DNA of 16,903 bases from an uncultured Eubacteriales bacterium (GTDB taxonomy: Bacteria > Bacillota > Clostridia > Oscillospirales > Oscillospiraceae). Shown here in pieces: positions 1 to 7,065 of the stretch. Where the stretch lies: assembly GCA_900550585.1 (NCBI GenBank), contig URST01000049.1, positions 1 to 16,903 of the forward strand, written 5' to 3'. The translations under genes and the position numbers were made by a program. How positions within the stretch are numbered: position 1 is the first letter of the stretch; every line of letters starts with the position of its first letter. The notes beneath the pieces are model-generated. The model saw only the letters and a program-made list of their open reading frames with translations. It searched no databases and had not been told where the DNA came from.

Positions 1-832
1 CCACATGGTACACCGTCAGGTCGCTGCCCTCGTTGGGCACCTGGGTGGTCATGACCACGATCTTGCCCTTCTCCACGCCGCGGCGCACCGCGTCGTAGAA
101 GTCGCTGCCCTCGTACTCCGGCAGACCGCCCACACCGAAGGACTCGATGATAAGCCCATCGCTGCGCGCCAGCATGAAGTCTATCAGCTCGCTGGACGTG
201 CCGGGTATCAGCTTCAGCAGGCTGACGCGGGTGTCCAGCGTGTCATAGAACAGCGGGCGGGGATAGCAGGCGCAGCGCATATACTGCAGCAAATGACCGT
301 CCTGCACCACCGCCAGGTCGGGGTAATTCACGCTGGAAAAGGCGTGGTAGCTCTTGGAGCAGGTCTTGCGGGCGCGGGTACCCAGAATGACCTTGCCGTT
401 GAACACGATCTGAACGCCGCCGCAGCCCCGGCAGGCGTAGAGGAATGCATCCGTCAGGTTGCGCTTGGAATCGGTGCCGTCGAACCAGATGGGCTTCTGG
501 GCACCGGTAAGCACGATGGGCTTGGGACTGCCCTGCACCAGATAGCTGAGGGCTGCGGCGGTGTAGGCCATGGTGTCTGTGCCATGGGCGATGACAAAGC
601 CGTCGTAGTCGTCGTAGCGGTCACGGATGGCAGCGGCCAGACCCAGCCAGTGCTCCGGGCAGATGTTGGTGCTGTCCAGCGAGTACAGCTGGAGGCAGTC
701 CACCCGGCAGAGATCCGCGATGCCGGGGATAAAGGACAGCAGCTGCTCCGTGTTCAGCTCCGGCGTCAGGCCGGAGGGTGTCTTTTCCGAGGCGATGGTG
801 CCACCGGTGCCGATCATCAGAATGTGTTTCAC
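1..832 (-). CDS. ansA: L-asparaginase, type I (partial, C-terminus beyond left edge)
   Basis: Hydrolyses L-asparagine to aspartate and ammonia, probably in the cytoplasm because no signal peptide is visible. About 277 residues are present and the usual last 50 or so lie outside the window. Seen: the GTGGTIAS nucleophile motif near residues 9-15 (Thr12), a substrate-binding Asp-Ser near 53-54, the second catalytic motif HGTDTM near 83-88, and a Lys-containing GTRARKTCSK stretch further on. I chose a GTG start because GGGAGG at 840-845 lies 7 nt upstream; the ATG at 838 would leave only 1 nt. With GTG the protein begins MKHILMIGTGG, as in the family. It is last in the visible operon, 2 nt after the stop of the metallophosphoesterase, so translation is probably coupled. 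The family assignment is firm; whether the subtype is the low-affinity cytosolic form is inference. Confidence 0.9.
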   Translation of the reverse strand, partial: MKHILMIGTGGTIASEKTPSGLTPELNTEQLLSFIPGIADLCRVDCLQLYSLDSTNICPEHWLGLAAAIRDRYDDYDGFVIAHGTDTMAYTAAALSYLVQGSPKPIVLTGAQKPIWFDGTDSKRNLTDAFLYACRGCGGVQIVFNGKVILGTRARKTCSKSYHAFSSVNYPDLAVVQDGHLLQYMRCACYPRPLFYDTLDTRVSLLKLIPGTSSELIDFMLARSDGLIIESFGVGGLPEYEGSDFYDAVRRGVEKGKIVVMTTQVPNEGSDLTVYHV

Positions 833-834
833 GC

Positions 835-1920
835 TCATACCTCCCGGTCGTCAATGGCGGCCAGTCCGAAGGCCGCGGCCTGTTCCATCAGGCGGCGTGA
901 CTGGGGATCGTCGCCGCAGGCCGTCCGCAGCTGCTGCAAAAACAGGCCCCGCAGTGAATCCTCGCCGCATTTGTCCCACAGCTCCCGCCGGGCGGTGGTC
1001 TTATCCCGCACCTGTAGGGCGTAGAACCGGTCCGCCAGCGCGGTGCGTATCCGCTCCGGCGGCACCGGGGCGGCGGGGCTGCCGGTGAGGACCACACGGT
1101 ACACGTCCTCCTCCGTGCCGGCGGGCAGGGCGGCGGCGACACAGGCCGCCGGATCACCCTCGGTGACATCCACCTCCATGATGCGGTAGCGGCGGCGGGC
1201 AAAGGGCACAAAGCGCAGCGCGGCTCCCTCCGCCGATACATCGCCGGTGAGAAACCCCTTGTCCCCCAGTTCGTCAAATCCCCGGCCCTCCAGACAGCCG
1301 CAGTAGCCGTAGGGCACGCTGCCGGCCCGAAGGACGCCGGAGCAGCCGTGAACATGCCCCAGCGCCAGATAGTGCAGACCCGAAGCGGCCACGGCAGCGG
1401 TGGTCAGAGGCCGGTAACGGCTCTCGGAGCCGGTCATCTCCCCGTGCAGAAGGCCGATATGCACCAGCCCGTCGTCGGGAGCGGTGAAACCGGCCAGCAC
1501 ATGATCCGCCGGCTCCTCCGGCGCGGTAAAGGCGGCGCCGTGGACGGCGCAGCCATACTGCGGAAACGGGATGGCCTGCATCCGGTCCTCTGTAAAGATA
1601 TGCACATTGTCAGGCCACAGCGTGCGGGCATAGGCGCTGCGCGCCGTGTAGGGATCATGGTTGCCGGGCGCAATCACCGTCTGGCCCTGAAAGCCGCCCA
1701 GCGCCTGCGCCAGCAGCCGGGCGGTATCGCCGCCCACGGCACCGCCGTCAAACAGATCGCCGGCCAGCAGCATCAGCTGCACCTCGTGGTCGTTGGCCCA
1801 GTCCACCAGCCGCTGTACGCTCTCCCGACTCTCGGCCCGGCGCTGCCGGGCCTGCTCCGGTGTCAGTGCGCCGAAGGCACTGTCCAGATGGAAGTCCCCG
1901 GCGTGCAGAACGCGCACCAT
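835..1920 (-). CDS. SbcD/YhaO-like DNA repair metallophosphoesterase
   Basis: A 361-residue calcineurin-like phosphoesterase of the DNA exonuclease type (SbcD/Mre11/YhaO). All metal-binding motifs are visible: D9-x-H11 in HAGDFHLDS, GDLFD around D55, GNHD at 86-89, His159 in LLHGEM and GHVH at 188-191. The 170 residues after the catalytic core are family-variable and probably include the partner-binding or capping region. Two adjacent ATGs exist (1923 and 1920). The second is preferred because AGGAGG then sits 4 nt away rather than 1, giving a TGATG stop-start overlap with the upstream deacylase gene. Such nucleases normally work with a Rad50-like ATPase (SbcC or YhaN) encoded next door, but here the next gene is an asparaginase. 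The partner may be elsewhere, or the enzyme may act alone. Fold is sure; substrate is inferred. Confidence 0.85.
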   Translation of the reverse strand: MVRVLHAGDFHLDSAFGALTPEQARQRRAESRESVQRLVDWANDHEVQLMLLAGDLFDGGAVGGDTARLLAQALGGFQGQTVIAPGNHDPYTARSAYARTLWPDNVHIFTEDRMQAIPFPQYGCAVHGAAFTAPEEPADHVLAGFTAPDDGLVHIGLLHGEMTGSESRYRPLTTAAVAASGLHYLALGHVHGCSGVLRAGSVPYGYCGCLEGRGFDELGDKGFLTGDVSAEGAALRFVPFARRRYRIMEVDVTEGDPAACVAAALPAGTEEDVYRVVLTGSPAAPVPPERIRTALADRFYALQVRDKTTARRELWDKCGEDSLRGLFLQQLRTACGDDPQSRRLMEQAAAFGLAAIDDREV

Positions 1921-2408
1921 CATCCCTCCTCGTCCTGCCAGCCCTTGCACACATCCACCCACTGGACAAAGTTCTTCCCGCAGCAGCGCTCCAGCTCATC
2001 GCAGGTCAGCTCAATGGCGCTGGCGGCGCTGCCCACGGCGGGGAACACCGTCTCGAACCGCTTCAGGGATACGTCCAGATAGGTCCTGACATCGTCGGGC
2101 AGGGCAAAGGGGCACACGCCGCCCACGGCGTGGCCGATGCGCTCCACCGCCTCCTCGGCAGTGAGCATCTTGGCCTTGGCGCCGAAAAAGTGCTTATACT
2201 TGCTGTTGTCCACCTTGGCGTCGCCGGCGGCCACCACCAGAATGGGGTCCTCCCCCACCTTAAAGCTCAGGGTCTTGGCGATGCGGGCGCCCTCCACGCC
2301 CACGGCCAGCGCAGCCAGCTCCACCGTGGCGCTGGACACGTCAAATTCGCGGATACGATCCGTGACGCCGTAGGGCTCCAGATAGGCTCTTACTTTTTCC
2401 ACAGACAT
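1920..2408 (-). CDS. YbaK/EbsC-family aminoacyl-tRNA deacylase
   Basis: A 162-residue stand-alone YbaK/EbsC domain protein. Family members hydrolyse mischarged aminoacyl-tRNAs in trans (for example Cys- or Ala-tRNAPro), so this is a cytoplasmic translation quality-control enzyme. Seen: the IAKTLSFKVG segment with the conserved lysine near residue 45, the GDAKVDNSKYK stretch near 62-72, and the late GHAVGGVCPF loop near 92-101 that closes the active site. Length is normal for the family. The start at 2408 is supported by AAGGAG (2419-2424) 10 nt upstream; the upstream in-frame ATG lacks a ribosome site. It follows ymdB after 16 nt and its stop overlaps the start of the phosphoesterase gene. 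Exact tRNA specificity (ProX, YbaK or another) cannot be read from the sequence. Confidence 0.88.
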   Translation of the reverse strand: MSVEKVRAYLEPYGVTDRIREFDVSSATVELAALAVGVEGARIAKTLSFKVGEDPILVVAAGDAKVDNSKYKHFFGAKAKMLTAEEAVERIGHAVGGVCPFALPDDVRTYLDVSLKRFETVFPAVGSAASAIELTCDELERCCGKNFVQWVDVCKGWQDEEG

Positions 2409-2424
2409 GATGCAGTTTCTCCTT

Positions 2425-3201
2425 TTATTTGATCTCGATACGCTCCACACCGGTGCACAGACCGGTGCCGCTGTTCAATGTGAAGATGCAGCCCTGCGCA
2501 GAGCAGGGGCCGTCCGCCGCCTGATAGCGGCCGGGCAGGCCGCCCAGGAAGAACTCCATGGACTGCTCCGGCCGGACGCCCAGCACCGACTCGATGGGGC
2601 CGGTCATGCCCAGATCGGTGACATAGCCGGTACCCTTGGGGAACACCCGCTGGTCGGCGGTGGGGACATGGGTATGGGTGCCCCACAGGGCGGAGACGCG
2701 GCCATCCAGATAGTAGGCCATGGCCAGCTTCTCGCTGGTGGCCTGCGCGTGGAACTCCACCAGCGTGAACGTGGGCTTGTCCGCTGTTTTCAGCAGGCGG
2801 TCCGCCGTGGTAAAGGGGTTGTCGGCGTTGAAGTCCAGATCGCAGCGGCCGATGAGCACCAGCACCGCCACGGAGAACGCGCCGCAGTCATAAACGGCCC
2901 AGCCCCGCCCGGCAGCGCGGCCCGTGAAGTTGGCGGGGCGCAGGATGTATTGGTTCTCGTCCAGAAACGGGGCGATCTGAGGCTTACCGAAGGTGTGGTT
3001 GCCCAGCGTGACCGCGTCCGCGCCGGCAGACAGCAGGTCCTCCGCCTGCGCCCGGGTCAGACCGCTGCCGGAGATGTTCTCGCCGTTGACCACAGCGAAG
3101 GCGATGTCCCGCTCCCGTTTGAAAGCGCGCAGCTTCTTTTCCAGCAGCTGCAGGCCCGTCTCGCTGGCCACATCGCCCAGCGCTAAAATGCGATAGTCCA
3201 T
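2425..3201 (-). CDS. ymdB: YmdB-family 2',3'-cyclic phosphodiesterase
   Basis: A 258-residue metallophosphoesterase of the YmdB family. In Bacillus the homologue hydrolyses 2',3'-cAMP and affects biofilm and motility gene expression and RNA turnover. Ligands in order: Asp10 (LGDV), Glu41-Asn42 (NGEN), Asn68-His69 (GNHTFG), His151 (FHAQATSEK) and His176/His178 (GTHTHVPTAD). All expected metal ligands are present and length is normal. Compared with the usual family wording DFHAEATSEK this copy reads EFHAQATSEK, a slight divergence beside His151. A longer in-frame extension reaching 3558 exists but overlaps the upstream gene and has no ribosome site; GGGAGG about 7 nt before the ATG at 3201 sets the start. 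In many Firmicutes ymdB directly follows rny; here a lipoprotein gene lies between them. Confidence 0.92.
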   Translation of the reverse strand: MDYRILALGDVASETGLQLLEKKLRAFKRERDIAFAVVNGENISGSGLTRAQAEDLLSAGADAVTLGNHTFGKPQIAPFLDENQYILRPANFTGRAAGRGWAVYDCGAFSVAVLVLIGRCDLDFNADNPFTTADRLLKTADKPTFTLVEFHAQATSEKLAMAYYLDGRVSALWGTHTHVPTADQRVFPKGTGYVTDLGMTGPIESVLGVRPEQSMEFFLGGLPGRYQAADGPCSAQGCIFTLNSGTGLCTGVERIEIK

Positions 3202-3220
3202 AAAATACCCTCCCTTGAGG

Positions 3221-4486
3221 TCAGTCGTTCCAGCCCAGTATCTTGGTGAGCTGGCGGTTGGCGTAATAGTATGCGGAGGCCGGATAGTTCCGCAGATTGG
3301 CGGTGTTGGAGCACAGCAGGTAGTCCACGGTCTGCCCCGCGTCGTCGGTAAGAACGCCGCAGATGACAGTGGTGTGGTTCCGTGGCTCCTCAACGCCCAT
3401 GGTGATGATGTCCCCCACCTCACCGGTGAAATAGGGCGCACCCACCACGGCCACCAGACCGGAGCCGGTATGACCGGCGGCCATGTCCAGGAAACCGCCC
3501 ACATTGACCCACGGCAGTGTGACGTTGCTGCTGCTGAAATAATACCAGCCTGTCTCATAGCCGCCGGATACCGGCGGGATGCCGCCGGCGCTCACCACCT
3601 GAGAGCCGAAGTTCATGCAGTTGCCGCCCACATCGTCGTAGGCCTTATAGCCGGGATTGCGCTTGGCGCTGTACGTCAGCATATAATCCAGCGCGGCGTC
3701 CCGGTCGTAATCGTGATCCCATGTGACCTCCGGCGTCCACGGTGTCCGGGGATCGTTCCGCCGCGCCTCGATGCAGGCCAGCAGCTGGGGCAGATGGCGG
3801 TCGGCATTGGCAGCGGCATCGTAATCGGCGCTGTAATAGGGGTTGTCATCGGAGACGTGGGACGCAATGCGCCAGCGGTCGCCGCTGATGCGCTGGAGCC
3901 GGAAGCTGTGCTTCACGTTCCACTGCTCGGAGGGCAGTCCGTTCAGCCCGTCAAAGTAGACCACGCTGCTTTCCAGCAGCGTCAGCTCCGCCGTGTCACC
4001 GTCCCCGGACAGCTCTGTGCAGCGCAGGGAATAGCTGTAAGTGCCGGCGTGCAGGTCGATGGGTGACTGCTGCCGGATGGCTGCCAGTGTGCGCCAGACC
4101 GTGCGGTGGTAGTCGGATTGAGCGCGGTCCACAAACAGATCCGTGCAGTCGATGGCCTGCAAATTGCAGACCGACTGGTAATAGCAGTCCATGAAATCCA
4201 GCAGCAGTAATTCCTGCCCGGTGGTCATGCCGCAGGCCGCCGCGCCGGAGATACGCTCGAAATCAGCGCTGACCGGTTCCGGCTCCCGCCCCCAGACGGA
4301 GTGGTGCTGCCGGGTCCAGACCGGCTCCGCGATGGCGTCCGGCGCGGCAGTGCCGTCCGGCTCTGCCGCGGAGAGCTTCGGCTGCTCCGCCGCCGCGTCC
4401 GGACTGCCGCCGCCCACAGCGGCCATGCAGCCGGTCATGGACAGGGCCATGGCCAGCAAGAGCAGATAAAGCACGATGCGTTTCAT
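3221..4486 (-). CDS. Secreted lipoprotein with C-terminal Amidase_6 domain
   Basis: A 421-residue predicted lipoprotein. The signal peptide covers residues 1-19 and the lipobox is SMTGC with Cys20; a low-complexity Ala/Pro/Glu linker follows to about 57. Residues 85-215 look like a globular domain I do not recognise. Residues 255-420 resemble the Amidase_6 (NlpC/P60-like) domain: YDRDAALDYMLTYSAKRNPGY, then NCMNFGSQ with catalytic Cys290 and AGG at 300-302, and His371 in the NHTTVICG context. The usual motif is DCTNFxSQ, so Asn289 replaces the common Asp. The likely role is peptide-bond cleavage in the cell envelope. It is first in the operon, has its own strong promoter and an AAAGGGGGG ribosome site, and ends 19 nt before ymdB. 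The domain call is fairly sure; the substrate is unknown. Confidence 0.8.
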   Translation of the reverse strand: MKRIVLYLLLLAMALSMTGCMAAVGGGSPDAAAEQPKLSAAEPDGTAAPDAIAEPVWTRQHHSVWGREPEPVSADFERISGAAACGMTTGQELLLLDFMDCYYQSVCNLQAIDCTDLFVDRAQSDYHRTVWRTLAAIRQQSPIDLHAGTYSYSLRCTELSGDGDTAELTLLESSVVYFDGLNGLPSEQWNVKHSFRLQRISGDRWRIASHVSDDNPYYSADYDAAANADRHLPQLLACIEARRNDPRTPWTPEVTWDHDYDRDAALDYMLTYSAKRNPGYKAYDDVGGNCMNFGSQVVSAGGIPPVSGGYETGWYYFSSSNVTLPWVNVGGFLDMAAGHTGSGLVAVVGAPYFTGEVGDIITMGVEEPRNHTTVICGVLTDDAGQTVDYLLCSNTANLRNYPASAYYYANRQLTKILGWND

Positions 4487-4513
4487 GGGCGTTCCCCCCT
4501 TTCGTTCAGGGAC

Positions 4514-4542
4514 ATTATAACAAAAGAAGCTCCGGAGTGCAA
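4514..4542 (-). promoter_or_regulatory. Sigma-A promoter for the Amidase_6-ymdB operon
   Basis: On the minus strand TTGCAC (4537-4542) and a perfect TATAAT (4514-4519) are separated by exactly 17 nt. Transcription would start near 4507, giving a leader of about 20 nt that contains the AAAGGGGGG ribosome site. The -35 box lies mostly in the loop of the rny terminator and the spacer contains its descending arm. Confidence 0.8.
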
Positions 4543-4557
4543 CGCGCTCCGGAGCTT
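4527..4557 (-). terminator. Intrinsic terminator after rny
   Basis: An 11-bp perfect stem (4527-4537 with 4547-4557; arms AAGCTCCGGAG and CTCCGGAGCTT) closes a 9-nt loop, 10 nt past the rny stop codon. On the minus strand it is followed by CTTTTGTT, a short and interrupted U-tract, so termination may be partial. It overlaps the downstream promoter. Confidence 0.75.
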
Positions 4558-4567
4558 GTAGGGGTCT

Positions 4568-6118
4568 TTATTTTGCGTACTCCACGACCTTTGTCTCCCG
4601 CAGAACGTGGACCTTGATCTGGCCGGGGTATTCCAGCTCGTTTTCGATGCGCTTGGCCAGCTCGCGGGCCAGAATGACCATCTCATCCTCGGACACCTGC
4701 TCAGGCTTGACCATGACGCGGACCTCGCGGCCCGCCTGAATGGCGTAGCTCTTGTCCACGCCGGGATAGGTGCCGGTGATCTCCTCCAGTTTCTCCAGAC
4801 GCTTGATGTAGTTCTCCAGATTCTCGCGGCGGGCGCCGGGCCGCGCGGCGGAAATGGCATCGGCCGCCTGCACCAGGCAGGCCACCAGCGTCTTGCACTC
4901 CACGTCGCCGTGGTGCGCCTGAATGGCGTGGATGATATCCTCTTTCTCCCGGTACTTGCGGGCGTACTCCACGCCCAGCGCCACATGGGTGCCCTCAAAC
5001 TCGTGGTCAAGGGCCTTGCCGATATCGTGCAGCAGGCCGGCGCGCTTGGCTGCCTGTACGTCGGCACCCAGCTCCGCGGCCATCATGCCGGCGATGTGGC
5101 TGACCTCGATGGAGTGCTGCAGCACGTTCTGACCGTAGCTGGTACGGTAGTGCAGACGGCCCAGCAGCTTCTGCAGCTCGGGGTGCAGACCGCGGACACC
5201 GGTCTCCAGCACGGCGCGCTCGCCCTCGGCGCGGATGACGCCGTCCACCTCGCGGCGGGCCTTCTCCACCATCTCCTCGATGTGGGTGGGGTGGATGCGG
5301 CCGTCGGCGATGAGCTTCTCCAGCGCCAGACGGGCCACCTCGCGGCGGACCGGCTCAAAGCAGGAGACGGTGATGGCCTCGGGGGTATCGTCGATGATCA
5401 GGTCGGCGCCGGTCAGGGTCTCCAGCGTCCGGATGTTGCGGCCCTCGCGGCCGATGATGCGGCCCTTCATCTCGTCATTGGGCAGGGGTACCACACTGAC
5501 GGTGATCTCGGCCACATGGTCGGCGGCGCACCGCTGGATGGCGGTAGCCACGATCTCACGGGCGCGCTGGTCCGCCTCGTCCTTGGCGCGGGCCTCGATC
5601 TCCTTGATCTTCAGCGCCGTCTCATGGGTGACCTCGGACTCCACCTGTGCGATCAGGTAATCCTTGGCCTGCTCCGCCGTGAAGCCGGAGATACGCTCCA
5701 GCATTTCGGTCTGGCTGCGCTTGATGAGCTTGATCTCCTCCTGCTCCTTGTCGGCGGCGGCGTGCTTCTGGGCCAGCGCCTCCTCTTTCTTCTCGATCAT
5801 CTCGGTCTTGTGATCGAGATTCTCCTCTTTCTGCTGCAAACGGCGCTCCTGCTTCTGCTGCTCGGCGCGGCGTTCTTTCACTTCCCTCTCGTATTCGCTG
5901 CGGTTTTTCAAAATCTCTTCTTTTGCTTCGAGAAGCGCTTCCCGCTTTTTGTTCTCAGAGCTTTTAATTGCCTCGTTGATGATGCGCGTGGCTTCTTCCT
6001 CCGCGCTGGAGATTTCTTTTTCCGCTACGCCCTTGCGGTAGCGAATGCCGAGGAGGAAAAAGACCACCGCCGCCACAGCGAACGCGGCTGCTGCCACGAT
6101 CCAACCTGTTGCGGTCAC
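4568..6118 (-). CDS. rny: Ribonuclease Y
   Basis: RNase Y (516 residues, normal length) is the membrane-anchored endoribonuclease that starts mRNA decay in many Firmicutes. Domains in order: one N-terminal membrane helix (about 6-24); a long charged coiled coil (about 30-190); a KH RNA-binding domain with GRIIGREGRNIR at 219-230; and an HD domain with His335 (LQHSIEVSH), His364-Asp365 (LLHDIGKALDHE) and Asp420. The start codon is GTG at 6118, with AGGAGG (6127-6132) 8 nt upstream. An ATG only 2 nt beyond that ribosome site is out of frame and gives a 65-codon shadow. The gene has its own promoter and a leader near 100 nt, and ends in a terminator, so it is probably a separate transcript from the ymdB operon downstream. 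Confidence 0.97.
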   Translation of the reverse strand: MTATGWIVAAAAFAVAAVVFFLLGIRYRKGVAEKEISSAEEEATRIINEAIKSSENKKREALLEAKEEILKNRSEYEREVKERRAEQQKQERRLQQKEENLDHKTEMIEKKEEALAQKHAAADKEQEEIKLIKRSQTEMLERISGFTAEQAKDYLIAQVESEVTHETALKIKEIEARAKDEADQRAREIVATAIQRCAADHVAEITVSVVPLPNDEMKGRIIGREGRNIRTLETLTGADLIIDDTPEAITVSCFEPVRREVARLALEKLIADGRIHPTHIEEMVEKARREVDGVIRAEGERAVLETGVRGLHPELQKLLGRLHYRTSYGQNVLQHSIEVSHIAGMMAAELGADVQAAKRAGLLHDIGKALDHEFEGTHVALGVEYARKYREKEDIIHAIQAHHGDVECKTLVACLVQAADAISAARPGARRENLENYIKRLEKLEEITGTYPGVDKSYAIQAGREVRVMVKPEQVSEDEMVILARELAKRIENELEYPGQIKVHVLRETKVVEYAK

Positions 6119-6156
6119 TGTTCATTCCTCCTATGTTGTGATGGTTTGTATGGGGC

Positions 6157-6171
6157 GGCACAAGATGTGCC
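6157..6171 (-). promoter_or_regulatory. Small hairpin in the rny leader
   Basis: GGCACA and TGTGCC form a 6-bp perfect stem with a 3-nt loop, 25 nt upstream of the rny ribosome site. It has no U-tract, so it is not a terminator. It could stabilise the 5' leader or act in control of rny expression; that role is speculation. Confidence 0.35.
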
Positions 6172-6222
6172 TTAGAAAATAATCGAAAGGGACCCCTGTC
6201 CTCCCGATGATAATCTTATACA

Positions 6223-6251
6223 ATATTAAACATATTATAGTCAACTGTCAA
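6223..6251 (-). promoter_or_regulatory. Sigma-A promoter of rny
   Basis: On the minus strand consensus TTGACA (6246-6251) is followed after 17 nt by TAATAT (6223-6228). Start of transcription is expected near 6216, giving a leader of about 98 nt. The AT-rich stretch also holds TTGACT and TATAAG in an overlapping alternative arrangement with an 18-nt spacer. Confidence 0.75.
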
Positions 6252-6258
6252 GGGCAAA

Positions 6259-6295
6259 CGGGAAAAATGCCCTGTGTTTTTTGGGCAAATTCCCG
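6259..6295 (-). terminator. Possible weak terminator after the Amidase_3 gene
   Basis: An imperfect inverted repeat starts 21 nt after the stop codon at 6316: outer CGGGAA/TTCCCG and inner GCCC/GGGC, separated by a small internal loop, with an apical loop of about 10 nt. On the minus strand it is followed only by TTTGCCC, so the U-tract is poor. It lies just upstream of the rny promoter. Confidence 0.35.
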
Positions 6296-6315
6296 GTTTT
6301 GTCAGTCAAAGCCGG

Positions 6316-7056
6316 CTACTGGATGTATGCGGCGGCAGCATAGCCCAGATGGCCCTGATGTCCCACGCTGTACCACTCCCCGGTGCGGCCATAGACCGTC
6401 ACCGCCGTGCCGGAGGGCAGCTGGGCGATGACCCGGCCCGACGTGGACGGGTAGTCCCGCAGGTTCAGGTTTCCGGACTGGGTGCGCACCGTGCCGCGCC
6501 ACGGCGTGATGGGCGTGATAAACGGCAGGCCGAAATACTCCGTCAGGGACAGTGCCAGATTGGCGGCGATGGCCTCGATGTTGTTCTGCACCCAGCGGGC
6601 GTCGGCATAGTTGTCGTGGTATCCCAGCTCCAGCAGCACGGCGGGCATCTGGGGCTGGCGCACCTCCCCCAGCGCAGTGGTGGAACGGGTATAGACCTTT
6701 TCCGGCAGCGGATAGATGGTCTTGAGGTTCCGCACGAAGATATCGGCGGCCCGCTGGCCGTTGGTGCTGCCGGGGTAATAGAAGGCGATGACCCCCCGGA
6801 CGGTGCCCTCCCGGCTGCCGTCGGTGCTGCCGTTGGAATGGAGGGCCAGATAGAAGTCGTAGTTCCCCGCGTTGCCCTGCCGGATGGAGCTGGCCGCCGT
6901 CATTTCCGGCGTGTTGCGGCCAAAACGAATGGTGTTGGCGGTAAGGTACGGCTCCATGGCGTCGGCGATCAGGTTCATGAAATACTCCTCGCTGCCGGCG
7001 CCGGTGATATACGGATTATATTCCTGTGTGCTTGGACTCAGATACACGCTTGGCAT
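6316..7056 (-). CDS. Amidase_3-like protein with C-terminal SH3b domain
   Basis: A 246-residue protein related to zinc-dependent N-acetylmuramoyl-L-alanine amidases, which cut the bond between MurNAc and the stem peptide in peptidoglycan. Residues 3-176 match the Amidase_3 fold: EEYFMNLIADAMEPYL with Glu23/Glu24, LALHSNGS with His73, and VLLELGYHDN with Glu143. Residues about 188-246 form an SH3b wall-binding domain (NLNLRDYPSTSGRVIAQL, then EWYSVGHQGHLGYA). Two oddities: the first zinc histidine motif DPGHGG is absent, its place being taken by SPSTQ (7-11), and no signal peptide is present. Start at 7056 is supported by AAAGGGG 8 nt upstream; the in-frame extension to 7155 lacks a ribosome site and runs across the divergent promoter region. 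It could be an endolysin-like or sporulation-phase enzyme released by lysis. Family fairly sure, activity uncertain. Confidence 0.82.
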   Translation of the reverse strand: MPSVYLSPSTQEYNPYITGAGSEEYFMNLIADAMEPYLTANTIRFGRNTPEMTAASSIRQGNAGNYDFYLALHSNGSTDGSREGTVRGVIAFYYPGSTNGQRAADIFVRNLKTIYPLPEKVYTRSTTALGEVRQPQMPAVLLELGYHDNYADARWVQNNIEAIAANLALSLTEYFGLPFITPITPWRGTVRTQSGNLNLRDYPSTSGRVIAQLPSGTAVTVYGRTGEWYSVGHQGHLGYAAAAYIQ

Positions 7057-7065
7057 ACTTATTCC

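Noticed and set aside
4607..6175. Long plus-strand open frame opposite rny (522 codons)
   Set aside because: It is the antisense of a certain RNase Y gene, has Leu/Gly/His-rich composition typical of GC-rich shadow frames, and shows no ribosome site or recognisable domain.
6119..6315. Non-coding RNA or riboswitch in the 197-nt region between rny and the amidase gene
   Set aside because: The region is accounted for by the rny promoter, a leader with one short hairpin and a weak terminator; no known riboswitch core was recognised.
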